From the NCBI GenBank assembly GCA_009775605.1, contig VSPV01000014.1, positions 1 through 28,639 on the forward strand: DNA of 28,639 bases, given 5' to 3'. The notes under the pieces were generated by a model that saw only the letters and a program-made list of their open reading frames with translations, was not told the origin of the DNA and did no database searches. The DNA is from Paramuribaculum sp. GTDB lineage: Bacteria > Bacteroidota > Bacteroidia > Bacteroidales > Muribaculaceae. This document shows, in pieces, positions 14,453-24,500 of this stretch (its first letter is position 1; each line of letters starts with the position of its first letter). Made by a program: the position numbers and the translations under genes.

Positions 14453-15915
14453 TTTGCGGTAAGATCGGAGTATTTCACTTTGGGTTCGAGCGCGGCCTGG
14501 GTGTCGTCGGGGTGACGCACCGGGGTGTGGTGCGGGGCGTTTATCACCTTTTCAGGCTCTTCGGCAGCCTCGCGCGCAATCTCACGCATCACCGCTATGA
14601 ACTCGTCGAGAGTCTCGAGGCTTTCGGTCTCTGTAGGCTCGATCATGAGCGACTCGTGGAAGAGCAGCGGGAAGTAGATGGTGGGAGCGTGGAAGCCGTG
14701 GTCGAGCAGCCGTTTTGCCACATGGAGGGTGGTGACGCCGGTGGATTTGTCGGCGAGGCCGTCGAACACGAATTCGTGCTTGCACACGCGGTCTATGGGC
14801 AGCTTGTAGAGGTTGCGCAGCGATTCCTTGATATAGTTGGCGTTGAGAGTTGCCAGCGGACCTGCGAGTTTCAGACCCTCGTTGCCCAGGGAGAGGATGT
14901 AGGAGAGGGCGCGCAGTTGTACGGAGAAGTTGCCGAGCGTGGCCGATACGGAGCCGAGGGCGGTGTTCGGCGCGTCGAGGGCAAAAGTGCCGTCGGGACG
15001 GCGCACCACGCGGGGCGAGGGGAGGAACTGCTCCAGACCCTTGCGCACACCCACCGGGCCGCTGCCGGGACCTCCGCCGCCGTGGGGCGTGGAGAATGTC
15101 TTGTGAAGGTTTATGTGCATCACGTCGAATCCCATGTCGCCGGGACGGGCAACGCCCAGAAGCGGGTTGAGGTTGGCGCCGTCGTAATAGAGCAGCGCGC
15201 CGGCCTCGTGGACCATGCGGGCTATTTCGGGAATGCCGTGCTCGAAAATGCCGGTGGTGTTGGGGTTGGTCATCATCACTGCGGCCACCTCGTCGGTGAG
15301 CAGCGGGCGCAGGGCGTCGATGTCTATGGTACCGTCGGGGTGCGATTTCACTTCCACCACTTTCAGTCCGGCCACGGCGGCGCTGGCGGGGTTGGTGCCA
15401 TGGGCCGAGTCGGGAACTATCACTTTTGTGCGCTTTGTGTCGCCGCGGCTCTCGTGGTATGCGCGTATCACCATCAGGCCGGTGAGCTCGCCGTGGGCGC
15501 CGGCAAACGGGTTGAGGGTGAATTCGCTCATGCCGCCAATCTCGGCCAGGAGCTGCTGGAGGGTGAAATAGGCCTCAAGGGCACCCTGCGCCGTCTCCGC
15601 GGGCTGATAGGGGTGCAGACCTGCCATGGCGGGGTGGGCGGCCATCTCCTCGTTGATTTTGGGATTGTACTTCATGGTACAGGAGCCCAGGGGGTAGAAA
15701 CCGTTGTCAACGCCGAAATTGTTGGTCGACATGTTGACGTAATGTCTTACCAGCGACGGTTCGTCTACCTCGGGAAGAGCCGGTTCGGAGCCGCGCAGGA
15801 GCACGTCGGGAAGTGCGGCGGCGGTTTCGGGCACATCGGTGCGCGGCAGGCTGTAGGCCCGGCGTCCGGGACGCGAGAGCTCGAATATAAGCTTGGAGTA
15901 TAGTTTTCTGTTCAT
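14449..15915 (-). CDS. gcvPB: Glycine dehydrogenase (decarboxylating) subunit 2
   Basis: 488 residues, the C-terminal half of the P protein as a separate chain. The PLP lysine is in MHINLHKTFSTPHGGGGPG (K272); other landmarks are STNNFGVDNGFYPLGSCTMKYNPK, PDSAHGTNPASA, and YYDGANLNPLLG. With GcvPA it decarboxylates glycine and passes the aminomethyl group to lipoyl-GcvH. Its start follows the gcvPA stop by 12 bases and its stop overlaps lpd by four, indicating tight co-translation. The length and motifs match split P proteins of Firmicutes, Thermotogae and archaea. Confidence 0.96.
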   Translation of the reverse strand: MNRKLYSKLIFELSRPGRRAYSLPRTDVPETAAALPDVLLRGSEPALPEVDEPSLVRHYVNMSTNNFGVDNGFYPLGSCTMKYNPKINEEMAAHPAMAGLHPYQPAETAQGALEAYFTLQQLLAEIGGMSEFTLNPFAGAHGELTGLMVIRAYHESRGDTKRTKVIVPDSAHGTNPASAAVAGLKVVEVKSHPDGTIDIDALRPLLTDEVAAVMMTNPNTTGIFEHGIPEIARMVHEAGALLYYDGANLNPLLGVARPGDMGFDVMHINLHKTFSTPHGGGGPGSGPVGVRKGLEQFLPSPRVVRRPDGTFALDAPNTALGSVSATLGNFSVQLRALSYILSLGNEGLKLAGPLATLNANYIKESLRNLYKLPIDRVCKHEFVFDGLADKSTGVTTLHVAKRLLDHGFHAPTIYFPLLFHESLMIEPTETESLETLDEFIAVMREIAREAAEEPEKVINAPHHTPVRHPDDTQAALEPKVKYSDLTAK

Positions 15916-15927
15916 AGCGCTTCGGAA

Positions 15928-17253
15928 TTACATTGACTCTACGATTTTCACAAGCTCGTCCATCTGGGAGCGCGACTGCATTTCGGTGACGGCGATGAGC
16001 ATGCGGTCCGGCGCGATTTTCACGCCGGGAAGAATGCCGGCGGCCACGCAGCGGGCAATAAACTCGTCGATATCGAAATCGCAGTGCATCACAAACTCGT
16101 TGAGGAATGGATCCTCCGGGAACGCGAGGCGCATCTTGCCGGTGGCCTGCAGGCGGTCGGCGAGATAGTGGGCGCCGTGGTAGCCTTTCTCGGCCACTTC
16201 CCTCAGGCCTTTGGGACCGAGTGTGGCCATGTAGACGGCGGCGTAGAGCGCCATGAGTCCCTGGTTGGAGCAGATGTTGGATGTGGCTTTGTCGCGGCGT
16301 ATGTGCTGCTCGCGCGCCTGGAGCGTGAGCACGAATGTGCGCTGTCCGGCGTCGTCGGTGGTTGCACCTACAATTCGGCCGGGGAGCTTGCGCATAAGAG
16401 CCTTCGTGCAGCAGATGAAGCCAAGATAGGGGCCTCCGTAGCTCAGCGGCATGCCGAGCGACTGGCCGTCGCCCACGGCTATGTCGGCGCCCCATTCGCC
16501 AGGAGTCTTGATGACGGCGAGGTCGGCCGGAACGGTGTGGATCACGAAGAGGGCCTTTGCCTGATGGCAGAGGTCGGCCCAGCCGGAAAGGTCCTCGAGG
16601 ATGCCGTAGAAGTTGGGGGTGGAGGCTATGACACCGGCCACGTCGCCTTTGGCGAGCATGTCGGCAAGAGCGTCGCGCGAGGCCACTCCGCCATGATTGG
16701 GAATCTCGTCGATGACCACGCCGTGATAGTGGGCGTAGGTCTCAATCACGCGGCGCACGGCGGGATTGAGCGTGGAGCTAACGAGCACGCGGTTGCGCTT
16801 GCGGGCAGCGGCCACACACATCAGCATGGCCTCGGCGGTGGCGGTGGTGCCGTCGTACATCGAGGCGTTGCTTACGTCCATGCCGGTCATCTCGCACATC
16901 ATGGTCTGGTATTCGAAGATATACTGGAGCGTGCCCTGCGAGATTTCGGGCTGATAGGGGGTATAGGCAGTGAGAAACTCGGAGCGGGATAGGATGGTGT
17001 TGATTACCGAAGGTGCGTAGTGGTCGTAATATCCGGCGCCGGCGAAGCACACGAGCTGCTTGTTGCGTCGGCCCAGACCGTCGAAGAAATCACGCACCTC
17101 TTTCTCGCTCATCTGCGAGGGCACCTGATAGTCGCCGTGGAAACGGAGCTCTTCGGGCACGTCGGCATAGAGGTCGTCGAGCGAGCCGACGCCGCAGCGT
17201 TGCAGCATCGCCTTTATGTCGGCCTCGGTGTGGGGGAAATAACGGTGTTGCAT
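15928..17253 (-). CDS. gcvPA: Glycine dehydrogenase (decarboxylating) subunit 1
   Basis: 441 residues, the N-terminal half of P protein. Landmarks: RYFPHTEADIKAML at the start, FAGAGYYDHYAPSVINTIL, TAYTPYQPEISQGTLQYIFEYQ, YDGTTATAEA, GDGQSLGMPLSYGGPYLG, and STSNICSNQ-like ATSNICSNQGLMAL. It lacks a PLP lysine, as expected for this subunit, and works as a heterotetramer with GcvPB. It starts 21 bases after the gcvH stop. Confidence 0.96.
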   Translation of the reverse strand: MQHRYFPHTEADIKAMLQRCGVGSLDDLYADVPEELRFHGDYQVPSQMSEKEVRDFFDGLGRRNKQLVCFAGAGYYDHYAPSVINTILSRSEFLTAYTPYQPEISQGTLQYIFEYQTMMCEMTGMDVSNASMYDGTTATAEAMLMCVAAARKRNRVLVSSTLNPAVRRVIETYAHYHGVVIDEIPNHGGVASRDALADMLAKGDVAGVIASTPNFYGILEDLSGWADLCHQAKALFVIHTVPADLAVIKTPGEWGADIAVGDGQSLGMPLSYGGPYLGFICCTKALMRKLPGRIVGATTDDAGQRTFVLTLQAREQHIRRDKATSNICSNQGLMALYAAVYMATLGPKGLREVAEKGYHGAHYLADRLQATGKMRLAFPEDPFLNEFVMHCDFDIDEFIARCVAAGILPGVKIAPDRMLIAVTEMQSRSQMDELVKIVESM

Positions 17254-17274
17254 GGGTGAGGATGCTGGGTGGTA

Positions 17275-17655
17275 TCAGTGCGATTCCTGTTTGCAGAATT
17301 CGGCGTATGCGGCCTCATCCATAAGGTTGTCGAGTTCGGCGGGGTCGGTCATCTCGACCTTGATGATCCAGCCGTCGGCAAGCGGACTCTGGTTCACAAG
17401 GCGTGGATTGTCGAGAAGCACTTCGTTGGACTCCAGTACGGCACCGCTCACGGGAGCGATAAGGTCGCTGGCAGCCTTCACGCTTTCAACAGCGCCGAAG
17501 TCCTCACCGGCGGTCACGTCCTCGCCCTGCTCGGGCATGTCGACGAACACCACGTTGCCCAGCGCATGCTGTGCGTAGTCAGAAATGCCGATTACGGCCA
17601 CATTGCCGTCAACCTTTGCGTATTCATGTGTCTTGGAATAATAAATCTTGCTCAT
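17275..17655 (-). CDS. gcvH: Glycine cleavage system H protein
   Basis: 126 residues, the standard length. The lipoylated lysine is K60 in GAVESVKAASDLIAPVSG. Also conserved are YSKTHEYAKVDG at the start, ISDYAQHALGNVVFVDMPEQG, and the C-terminal LMDEAAYAEFC. It carries the aminomethyl group between the P, T and L proteins on its lipoyl arm. It is placed between gcvT and gcvPA, 21 bases from each. The lipoate ligase at the head of the operon is the likely enzyme that charges it. Confidence 0.97.
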   Translation of the reverse strand: MSKIYYSKTHEYAKVDGNVAVIGISDYAQHALGNVVFVDMPEQGEDVTAGEDFGAVESVKAASDLIAPVSGAVLESNEVLLDNPRLVNQSPLADGWIIKVEMTDPAELDNLMDEAAYAEFCKQESH

Positions 17656-17676
17656 AACTTGTATATTTTTAGATGA

Positions 17677-18774
17677 TTATTTCTTGTAGCTTTTCTTGTA
17701 GAATTTTTTGGCGACCACGCGGGCCGGGATTTCCTTGCGGCGGATGCGCACCTTTACCTCGGTGTCCTTGGCGGCGTAGCGGGCGTCGATGAGGGCCATG
17801 GCGATGGAGCGGTCGGTGGAGATGCCGCGGTAGCCGGTGGTAATGTGGCCTATCACCTCGCCTTCAGGCGAGAGCACCTCGTAGCCGTGGCGGGCAATGT
17901 TGCGGTCGAGCAGCTCCAGGCCCACTATGCGGCGTTTCAGTCCTTCCTCTTTCTGGCGCAGAAGGGCTTCGCGGCCTATGAATTCAGGCTTGTCGAATTT
18001 CACGAAGATACCAAGCCCGGCTTCGAGCGGGGTGATATCGTCGGAAAGCTCGTCGCCGTAGAGGGGGAGGCCCACTTCAAAGCGCAGAGTGTCGCGGCAT
18101 CCGAGTCCGCAGGGCAGCGCGGCCTTGTTTTTCAGAAGGGTGTCCCAGATCTGCACGGTAATTTCGTGGGAGGCGTAGATTTCAAATCCGTCCTCGCCGG
18201 TGTAGCCTGTGCGCGACACCAGAACCGGAGCGCCGTTGAAGGTGTATTCGCCGAAGGTGTAGAAAGTCAGGTCGGCGCACGGGATTCCGAGTACATCCAC
18301 CATCGCCTTTTCGGCCTCGGGGCCCTGGATGGCGAGTTCGCCGGTCTCGTCGCTGAGATTCTGGATGTCGACGTCGAACTTACCGGAATTGCCGGTGACC
18401 CACTCCCAGTCCTTGTCGATGTTTGAGGCATTGACCACCAGCAGATAGTGCTCGGGGTTGTAGCGGTAGACAAGCAGGTCGTCCACCACACCGCCGGAGG
18501 GGTTGAGCATCATGCCGTAGAGAATCTGGCCGTCGGCGGCCTGGGTCATGTCGTTGGTGAAAATGTGGTTCACGAATGCGGTGGCATCCTTTCCGGTGAC
18601 ACGGAATTCGCCCATGTGGCTTACGTCGAACATACCGCACGCCTGGCGCACGGCCTGGTGCTCGGAGATGATGTCGGTGTACTGTATGGGCATATCGAAT
18701 CCGCCGAAGGGGCTGATGAGGGCGCCCATGGCTTCGTGGCGCGGATAGAGGCAAGTACGTTTATTCTGTTGCAT
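17677..18774 (-). CDS. gcvT: Aminomethyltransferase (T protein)
   Basis: 365 residues, the normal length. Folate-binding landmarks: MGALISPFGGFDMPIQY, FDVSHMGEFRVTG, FTNDMTQAADGQILYGMMLNPSGGVVDDLLVYR (with the catalytic aspartate), the ISRTGYTGEDGFEIY-like SRTGYTGEDGFEIY, GCRDTLRFEVGLPLYG, and a C-terminal barrel domain ending in basic KKSYKK. It releases ammonia and transfers the one-carbon unit to tetrahydrofolate. It lies 30 bases after lplA. Confidence 0.97.
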   Translation of the reverse strand: MQQNKRTCLYPRHEAMGALISPFGGFDMPIQYTDIISEHQAVRQACGMFDVSHMGEFRVTGKDATAFVNHIFTNDMTQAADGQILYGMMLNPSGGVVDDLLVYRYNPEHYLLVVNASNIDKDWEWVTGNSGKFDVDIQNLSDETGELAIQGPEAEKAMVDVLGIPCADLTFYTFGEYTFNGAPVLVSRTGYTGEDGFEIYASHEITVQIWDTLLKNKAALPCGLGCRDTLRFEVGLPLYGDELSDDITPLEAGLGIFVKFDKPEFIGREALLRQKEEGLKRRIVGLELLDRNIARHGYEVLSPEGEVIGHITTGYRGISTDRSIAMALIDARYAAKDTEVKVRIRRKEIPARVVAKKFYKKSYKK

Positions 18775-18804
18775 GGTATTATGAGTTTATGTAGTTGTCT
18801 GGGG

Positions 18805-19794
18805 TTACGGATGGCATATCAGTTTTATGAGAGCCTCGGCGGTGAGGCCGGGGATGGTCTGCGAGGGGTCGGTTCCGGCGAGGGCCTCGCGCAGAGCGTC
18901 GGGTTCGGGTCTGACACCTCTGAGGCGGTCGAGAAGCATGGAGTCGAGGTCGCCGGTCATGAAGAAGTCGCCTGTAAGGTCCACGCGCTCTATCAGTCCG
19001 CTGCCGTCGCAGGCCACGGCCACACGGAACTCGCCCGCGCCGTCTATTCTCACGGCCTTTCCGGCGCGTCCGGCGCGGTGGCCGTCGATCCATTCGCGGG
19101 TGTAGTAGGGACGCGATTCTTCCTCGATGGCGCGCACGTCGTCAGGGGTCAGCGCTATGTCGGGGCCAGAGCAGAGATAGCGGCGCGCATAGTCCTTGAA
19201 CTGCTCTATGTCCATGGCGGGAAGATGTTCCGAAAGCACCGTGATGCGGCTGCGCACCGAGTCTACCCCTTTTGCGTCGAGCTTCACCGACGATGGGGTT
19301 ATGGCGGCCATCATATTGGCCATGTCGGTGTCGAAGAGCATCGTGCCGTGGACTATGCTGCGGCCGGGAATATGGTAGAAAGCGTTGCCGGAGACCTTGC
19401 GGCCACCGATTAGGATGTCGTTGCGGGAGGTGTCGGAGGCATCGAGGCCGAGCGAGCGGAGCATGTCTGCGACCATCGACGTGTAGCGGGAAAATGTGGT
19501 GGTCACGGCATCCGCGTCGGACGTAAGGTAGGAGAACATTATGTTGTCGCGGTCGGCGTAGACGCAGCCTCCGCCGGAGCGGCGGCGGTAGACGTTGATG
19601 CCGCGGGAGGCGCAATAACCGGTGTTGACTTCATTGTCCATCACCTGGTTGCGGCCAAAGATTACCGTCGGGTCGACCTGCCACATGAAAAACGCATCGG
19701 TTCCGTCGGGGAGCCGGCGCGCCACGTATTCCTCCATTGTGAGATAGAACGGCAGGAGGCGCGGTTTGCTGTCGGGCAAGGTGACGTATCTCAT
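18805..19794 (-). CDS. lplA: Lipoate--protein ligase
   Basis: 329 residues from the ATG at 19794; the open frame continues upstream through the promoter region and that part is rejected. Catalytic-domain landmarks: NQVMDNEVN, RRRSGGGCVYAD (the lipoate-binding RRxSGGG), RNDILIGGRKVSGNAFY (with the lysine that contacts lipoyl-AMP), HGTMLFDTDM. A C-terminal accessory domain of about 90 residues follows, as in E. coli LplA. It attaches free lipoate to lipoyl domains using ATP; in this operon GcvH is the obvious target. It is the first gene, driven by a consensus promoter 45 bases upstream. Confidence 0.94.
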   Translation of the reverse strand: MRYVTLPDSKPRLLPFYLTMEEYVARRLPDGTDAFFMWQVDPTVIFGRNQVMDNEVNTGYCASRGINVYRRRSGGGCVYADRDNIMFSYLTSDADAVTTTFSRYTSMVADMLRSLGLDASDTSRNDILIGGRKVSGNAFYHIPGRSIVHGTMLFDTDMANMMAAITPSSVKLDAKGVDSVRSRITVLSEHLPAMDIEQFKDYARRYLCSGPDIALTPDDVRAIEEESRPYYTREWIDGHRAGRAGKAVRIDGAGEFRVAVACDGSGLIERVDLTGDFFMTGDLDSMLLDRLRGVRPEPDALREALAGTDPSQTIPGLTAEALIKLICHP

Positions 19795-19839
19795 GGCTTT
19801 TGTAAAACGCGGCTGACTTAAATCACGGTTAGACTTCCA

Positions 19840-19871
19840 CAAATGTAAGCAATAGTGCGTTGCCGTGCAAA
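19840..19871 (-). promoter_or_regulatory. Promoter of the glycine cleavage operon
   Basis: On the minus strand: TTTG (19871-19868), 20 bases, TACATTTG (19847-19840), a full match to the Bacteroidota consensus. The predicted leader is only about 40 bases, so there is no room for a glycine riboswitch between promoter and lplA. Confidence 0.68.
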
Positions 19872-19891
19872 TAAAAAGCTCTGGCCGGAAA

Positions 19892-19921
19892 TTGGTTTTT
19901 GGAGAAAAATGGCTAATTTTG
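19892..19921 (+). promoter_or_regulatory. Promoter of the sulfatase-GH2 operon
   Basis: TTG at 19892-19894, 19 bases, TAATTTTG at 19914-19921. It is divergent from the lplA promoter; the two -33 elements are only about 20 bases apart. The predicted leader is about 65 bases. Confidence 0.55.
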
Positions 19922-19993
19922 AATGATGATTCCGAGCGCCTGAAAAGACTCCGGCCATATAGGGAAAAAGTAACCATGCTAAACTGATAATCC

Positions 19994-21559
19994 ATGAAGC
20001 TTAAAACACCTTGTTTCGCTGCCGCCGTGGCAGGAATAGTTCCTGTGGCGGCTCTGGCCTCGCAACCCGACGCCAGGCCCAACATCCTGTTTATACTCAG
20101 TGACGACCACACTTCGCAGACGTGGGGAATCTACGGCGGACATCTTGCCGATTATGCCCGCACCGACAATATCCAGCGCCTGGCCCGCGAGGGGGTGACG
20201 CTCGACAACTGTTACTGCACCAACTCCATATCCACGCCGAGCCGCGCCACGATACTCACAGGCCGCTACAGCCACAACAACGGCGTGTACACGCTTTCAG
20301 ACACTCTCGACACCTCTCTGCCCACCATAGCCAAGACCCTGCGGAACGCCGGCTACCGCACCGCGCTCGTGGGCAAATGGCATCTCGGCTCGCAGCCGCA
20401 GGGCTTCGACTATTATTCGGTGTTTCATGACCAGGGAGAATACCGCGACCCGACATTCCAGGACAGCGACCGTCCGTGGCCGGGCAATATCAATTACGGC
20501 ATGCGCGTGCGCGGATTCTCCACCGATATCGTCACCGACAAGACCATTGACTGGATAAAGAAGAACAAAGATAGCGGCGAGCCGTTCCTGATGTGCTGTC
20601 ATTTCAAGGCCACGCATGAGCCGTATGATTTTCCAGAGCGCATGCGCCATCTCTACGACGGCGTGGTGTTCCCCGAACCCGAGAATATGCTTGACAAGGG
20701 ACCGGAGACAAACGGCCGCACCTTCCGCGGGCAGCCTCTGGAAGAAATAGCGCGCCGCTGGGCGGTGGCTTCGGCCGATCCCGACAAGTGGTGGTGCCGC
20801 TATCCCGAACTGCCCTTCTCTGTGAAGGGTATGGCTCCGGTGCCCGCGCGCAAGGCCATTTACCAGAAACTCATACGCGACTATCTGCGCTGCGCCGCCA
20901 CGGTCGACGACAATATAGGCCGTCTGCTCGACGCGCTCGACGAGATGGGTCTTGCCGACAACACCATTGTGGTCTATGTGGCCGACCAGGGTTATTTTCT
21001 GGGCGAGCACGGCTTTTTCGACAAGCGTATGTTCTACGAGGAGGCCGCACGCATGCCTTTCGTGATACGCTATCCGCGCGAGATTCCGGCCGGAAAGCGC
21101 AATGCCGACCTGATTCAGAATGTGGACTTCGCCGCCACGCTGGCCGACTATGCCGGTGTTGAGCCGCCCGAAGGTTCGCAGGGCCGCAGCTTCAGGGCGA
21201 ATCTGCGCGGCGACACACCCGACGACTGGCGCAAGAGCATCTATTACCGCTACTGGACGCACCACGACATTCGTCCGGCCCATATAGGCGTGCGCACCGA
21301 CCGCTACAAGCTGATGTTTCTCTACGGCGACCCGCTGACGATGACCGGATCGGACGCTACGCCCACCGAGCCGTCGTGGGAATTCTACGATCTACAGGCC
21401 GACCCGAAAGAGAATCATAACCTCTACGGCGACAAGGCTTATCAGAACGTGATAGACAAGATGAAGAAAGAGATGCTGCGCCTGCGCGAGGCCACCGGGG
21501 ACACCGACGCCGCTTCGGCACGGATGCAGTCGATACTCAAGGCCGAGGGCCTGAAATAA
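19994..21559 (+). CDS. Secreted S1-family sulfatase (serine type), linked to a GH2
   Basis: 521 residues with a signal peptide (MKLKTPCFAAAVAGIVPVAALA). Metal-site ILSDDHT (D37, D38), formylglycine site S80-T-P-S-R84 within SISTPSRATILTGRYSHNNG, GKWHLGSQPQGFDYY, the ADQGYFLGEHGFFDKR metal loop, and a C-terminal EFYDLQADPKENHNLY. The SISTPSRAT...YSHNNG and GEHGFFDKR pattern resembles the S1 branch that includes bacterial GlcNAc-6-sulfatases; this substrate call is tentative. Serine needs anSME for maturation. It acts in the periplasm, removing sulfate so that exo-glycosidases such as the following GH2 can proceed. The GH2 starts 36 bases downstream, so they share an operon. Confidence 0.94.
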   Translation: MKLKTPCFAAAVAGIVPVAALASQPDARPNILFILSDDHTSQTWGIYGGHLADYARTDNIQRLAREGVTLDNCYCTNSISTPSRATILTGRYSHNNGVYTLSDTLDTSLPTIAKTLRNAGYRTALVGKWHLGSQPQGFDYYSVFHDQGEYRDPTFQDSDRPWPGNINYGMRVRGFSTDIVTDKTIDWIKKNKDSGEPFLMCCHFKATHEPYDFPERMRHLYDGVVFPEPENMLDKGPETNGRTFRGQPLEEIARRWAVASADPDKWWCRYPELPFSVKGMAPVPARKAIYQKLIRDYLRCAATVDDNIGRLLDALDEMGLADNTIVVYVADQGYFLGEHGFFDKRMFYEEAARMPFVIRYPREIPAGKRNADLIQNVDFAATLADYAGVEPPEGSQGRSFRANLRGDTPDDWRKSIYYRYWTHHDIRPAHIGVRTDRYKLMFLYGDPLTMTGSDATPTEPSWEFYDLQADPKENHNLYGDKAYQNVIDKMKKEMLRLREATGDTDAASARMQSILKAEGLK

Positions 21560-21595
21560 ACATACCCGATAACAAATACTTAAAATGATATATTT

Positions 21596-24500
21596 ATGAA
21601 AAGAACATTGACAGGAGCCATACTTCTGGCCACAGGTGCCTGGAGCCTTATGGCGGCCTCGCCAGAACCGTCGGCAAAGTTGCCTTACTGGAAGGATATC
21701 CAGACGGTGCAAGTAAACAAAGAAAAACCTCGCACGGCGTTCACCTCCTTCGACAGCCGCCAGCAGGCGCTCAAGGCGCGGATGGAGGATAGCCCTTATC
21801 GCAAGTCGCTAAACGGCGAGTGGGATTTCTACTACGTCGACGGCTATAAAGACCTCCCCGCAGGCATAGAGCAGCCGGATTCGAAAGCTGACTGGAAAAA
21901 GATAAAAGTACCGGGCAACTGGGAAGTGCAGGGCTACGGCACGGCGATTTACACCAACCACGGGTATGAGTTCAAGCCCCGCAATCCGCGTCCGCCGGAA
22001 TTGCCCGAGGCCAATCCTGTGGGCGTTTACCGCCGCACGTTCGAGGTTCCGGCCGACTGGGACGGACGCGATGTGTACCTGAGCATAGACGGCGCCAAAT
22101 CGGGTGTCTACGTATATGTGAACGGTAAGGAAGTGGGCTATAACGAGGATTCCAAGAACACCGCGGAGTTCAAGCTCAACAAGTATATCCATCCGGGCGA
22201 GAATACTCTCGTGCTGAAGATTTTCCGCTGGAGCACCGGCTCTTATCTCGAGTGCCAGGATTTCTGGCGCATGAGCGGCATAGAGCGCGACGTGTTCCTG
22301 TTCTCGCAGCCTGATACGCATATAAGCGACTTCCATGTGGTGTCGACACTCGACGACACCTACCGCAACGGCGAGTTCCGGCTCGATGTGGACGTGGAGG
22401 ATGCCTCCAATTCCACCGTGGCCTACGAGCTTGTGGCACCCGACGGCGCTACCGTGGCCTCAGGCGAAGGGAAGGCCCAGGCCGGAAAGGATGTGAAATT
22501 CTCGGCCACTGTAAAGGATGTGGCAACCTGGACATCCGAGGCTCCTAACCTCTACCGCCTTCTCATCACGCTTAAAAACGGTGCGGGAGAGGTTACGGAG
22601 GTGGTTCCCTACAATGTCGGTTTCCGCCGCTTCGAGATAAAGGAGAACGGCGAAAAGAGCGAGAAAGGAATGCCATACGTGTGCTTCTTTGTCAACGGCC
22701 AGCCCATTAAGCTCAAGGGCGTGAATATCCACGAGCACAACCCCGAAACGGGCCACTACATGACCGAGGAACTCATGCGCAAGGACTTCGAGCTGATGAA
22801 GCAGAACAACATCAACACCGTGCGCCTCTGCCACTATCCGCAGACCAACAAGTTCTATGACCTCTGCGACGAATACGGATTGTATGTGTATGACGAGGCC
22901 AACATCGAAAGCCACGGCATGTACTACGACCTGCGTAAGGGCGGCTCGCTCGGCAACAATCCCGAATGGCTCAAGCCTCACATGTACCGCACTGAAAACA
23001 TGTATGAGCGCAACAAGAACCATCCCTCGGTGGCCATCTGGTCGCTCGGCAACGAAGCTGGCAACGGCTACAACTTCTACAACACTTACCTCTATCTGAA
23101 GGAGAAGGAAAAAGACGGCATGAACCGTCCGGTGAACTACGAACGCGCCCTCTGGGAATGGAACACCGACATGTATGTGCCGCAGTATGTGAGCGCCGCA
23201 TGGCTGGAGCAGACCGGACGTCAGGGAAGCGACCGTCCGATAGTGCCTTCCGAATATTCCCACGCCATGGGCAATTCAAACGGTAATCTCGCCGCGCAGT
23301 GGAAGGCCATCAACGCCTATCCCAACCTGCAGGGCGGATATATATGGGACTGGGTGGACCAGGGTCTGCTGCAGTTTGATGCCGACGGACGTCCGTTCTG
23401 GGCCTACGGAGGCGACTTCGGCGTGAATATGCCGAGCGACGGCAATTTCCTCTGCAACGGCCTCGTGGCTCCCGACCGCACGCCGCATCCGGCTATGGCC
23501 GAGGTGCGCTATGCGCTGAGCGATGTCGGCATCACGGCCGTGAACCCGGCTCAGGGCCTTTTCGAGGTCAAAAACCGCTTCTATTTCACCAACCTTGACA
23601 AATACCGTATTGACTACGTGATAAAGGCCAACGGCCAGACTGTGAGAAACGGTTCGGAGACGATGAATCTTGCTCCGCAGGCCTCAGGCGAACTGAAGGT
23701 GAACGTGAGCGGCCTTCAGCCCAAACCCGAGACTGAATATTTCATCACATTCAATGTGGTGACAACGCAGGCCACCCCGCTTGTTCCCGCCGGACACGTG
23801 ATAGCCACCGAGCAGTTCAAGCTGCCCGTGGAGTCTCTGCCCGCCACCGCACATGTGGGCAAGGGAGGCAAGCTTACCGTAGAGGAGTCGGGCAACGACG
23901 TGATTGTGAAATCTCCCTCGGTGCAGTTTGTGTTCGACAAGGCATCGGGCATGGTGACATCGTATAAGATTGGAGGCACCGAATATTTCAAGGACGGCTT
24001 CGGCATCCAGCCCAACTTCTGGCGCGCTCCGACCGATAACGACTATGGCAACGGCGCTCCGCTGCGCGAGCAGGTGTGGAAGCAGTCAAGCCGCAATTTC
24101 AAGGTGGTAGACGTGAACACCACTCGCGAAGGTGACAATGTGGTGCTTACCGCCGACTATCTGCTTGCCGCGGGTAACCTCTATATCGCATCCTACACCA
24201 TAAGTCCTGACGGACGCGTGAAGGCTGACTATACTTTCAGCTCCACTGATATGGAAGCCGCTCCCGTGGAGGCTTCCGAGGCCGCTCTCACGGCCACATT
24301 CACTCCCGGACAGGCTGAGGCCCGTCAGGCCGCTTCGAAGCTGGTGGTTCCGCGTATAGGCGTGCGCTTCCGTCTGCCGGCCGACATGAACCGCGTGGAA
24401 TACTTCGGCCGCGGGCCCGGCGAGAACTACATTGACCGCAGCGCAGGCAATTTCATCGACCTCTACAAGACCACGGCCGAGGATATGTATACCGGCAATT

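Noticed and set aside
19795..19839. Possible glycine riboswitch before the glycine cleavage operon
   Set aside because: The leader from the consensus promoter to lplA is only about 40 bases and shows no aptamer-like sequence.
19795..20112. 106-codon N-terminal extension of lplA
   Set aside because: It runs across the divergent promoter region and into the next sulfatase gene, while the LplA fold starts at the ATG at 19794.
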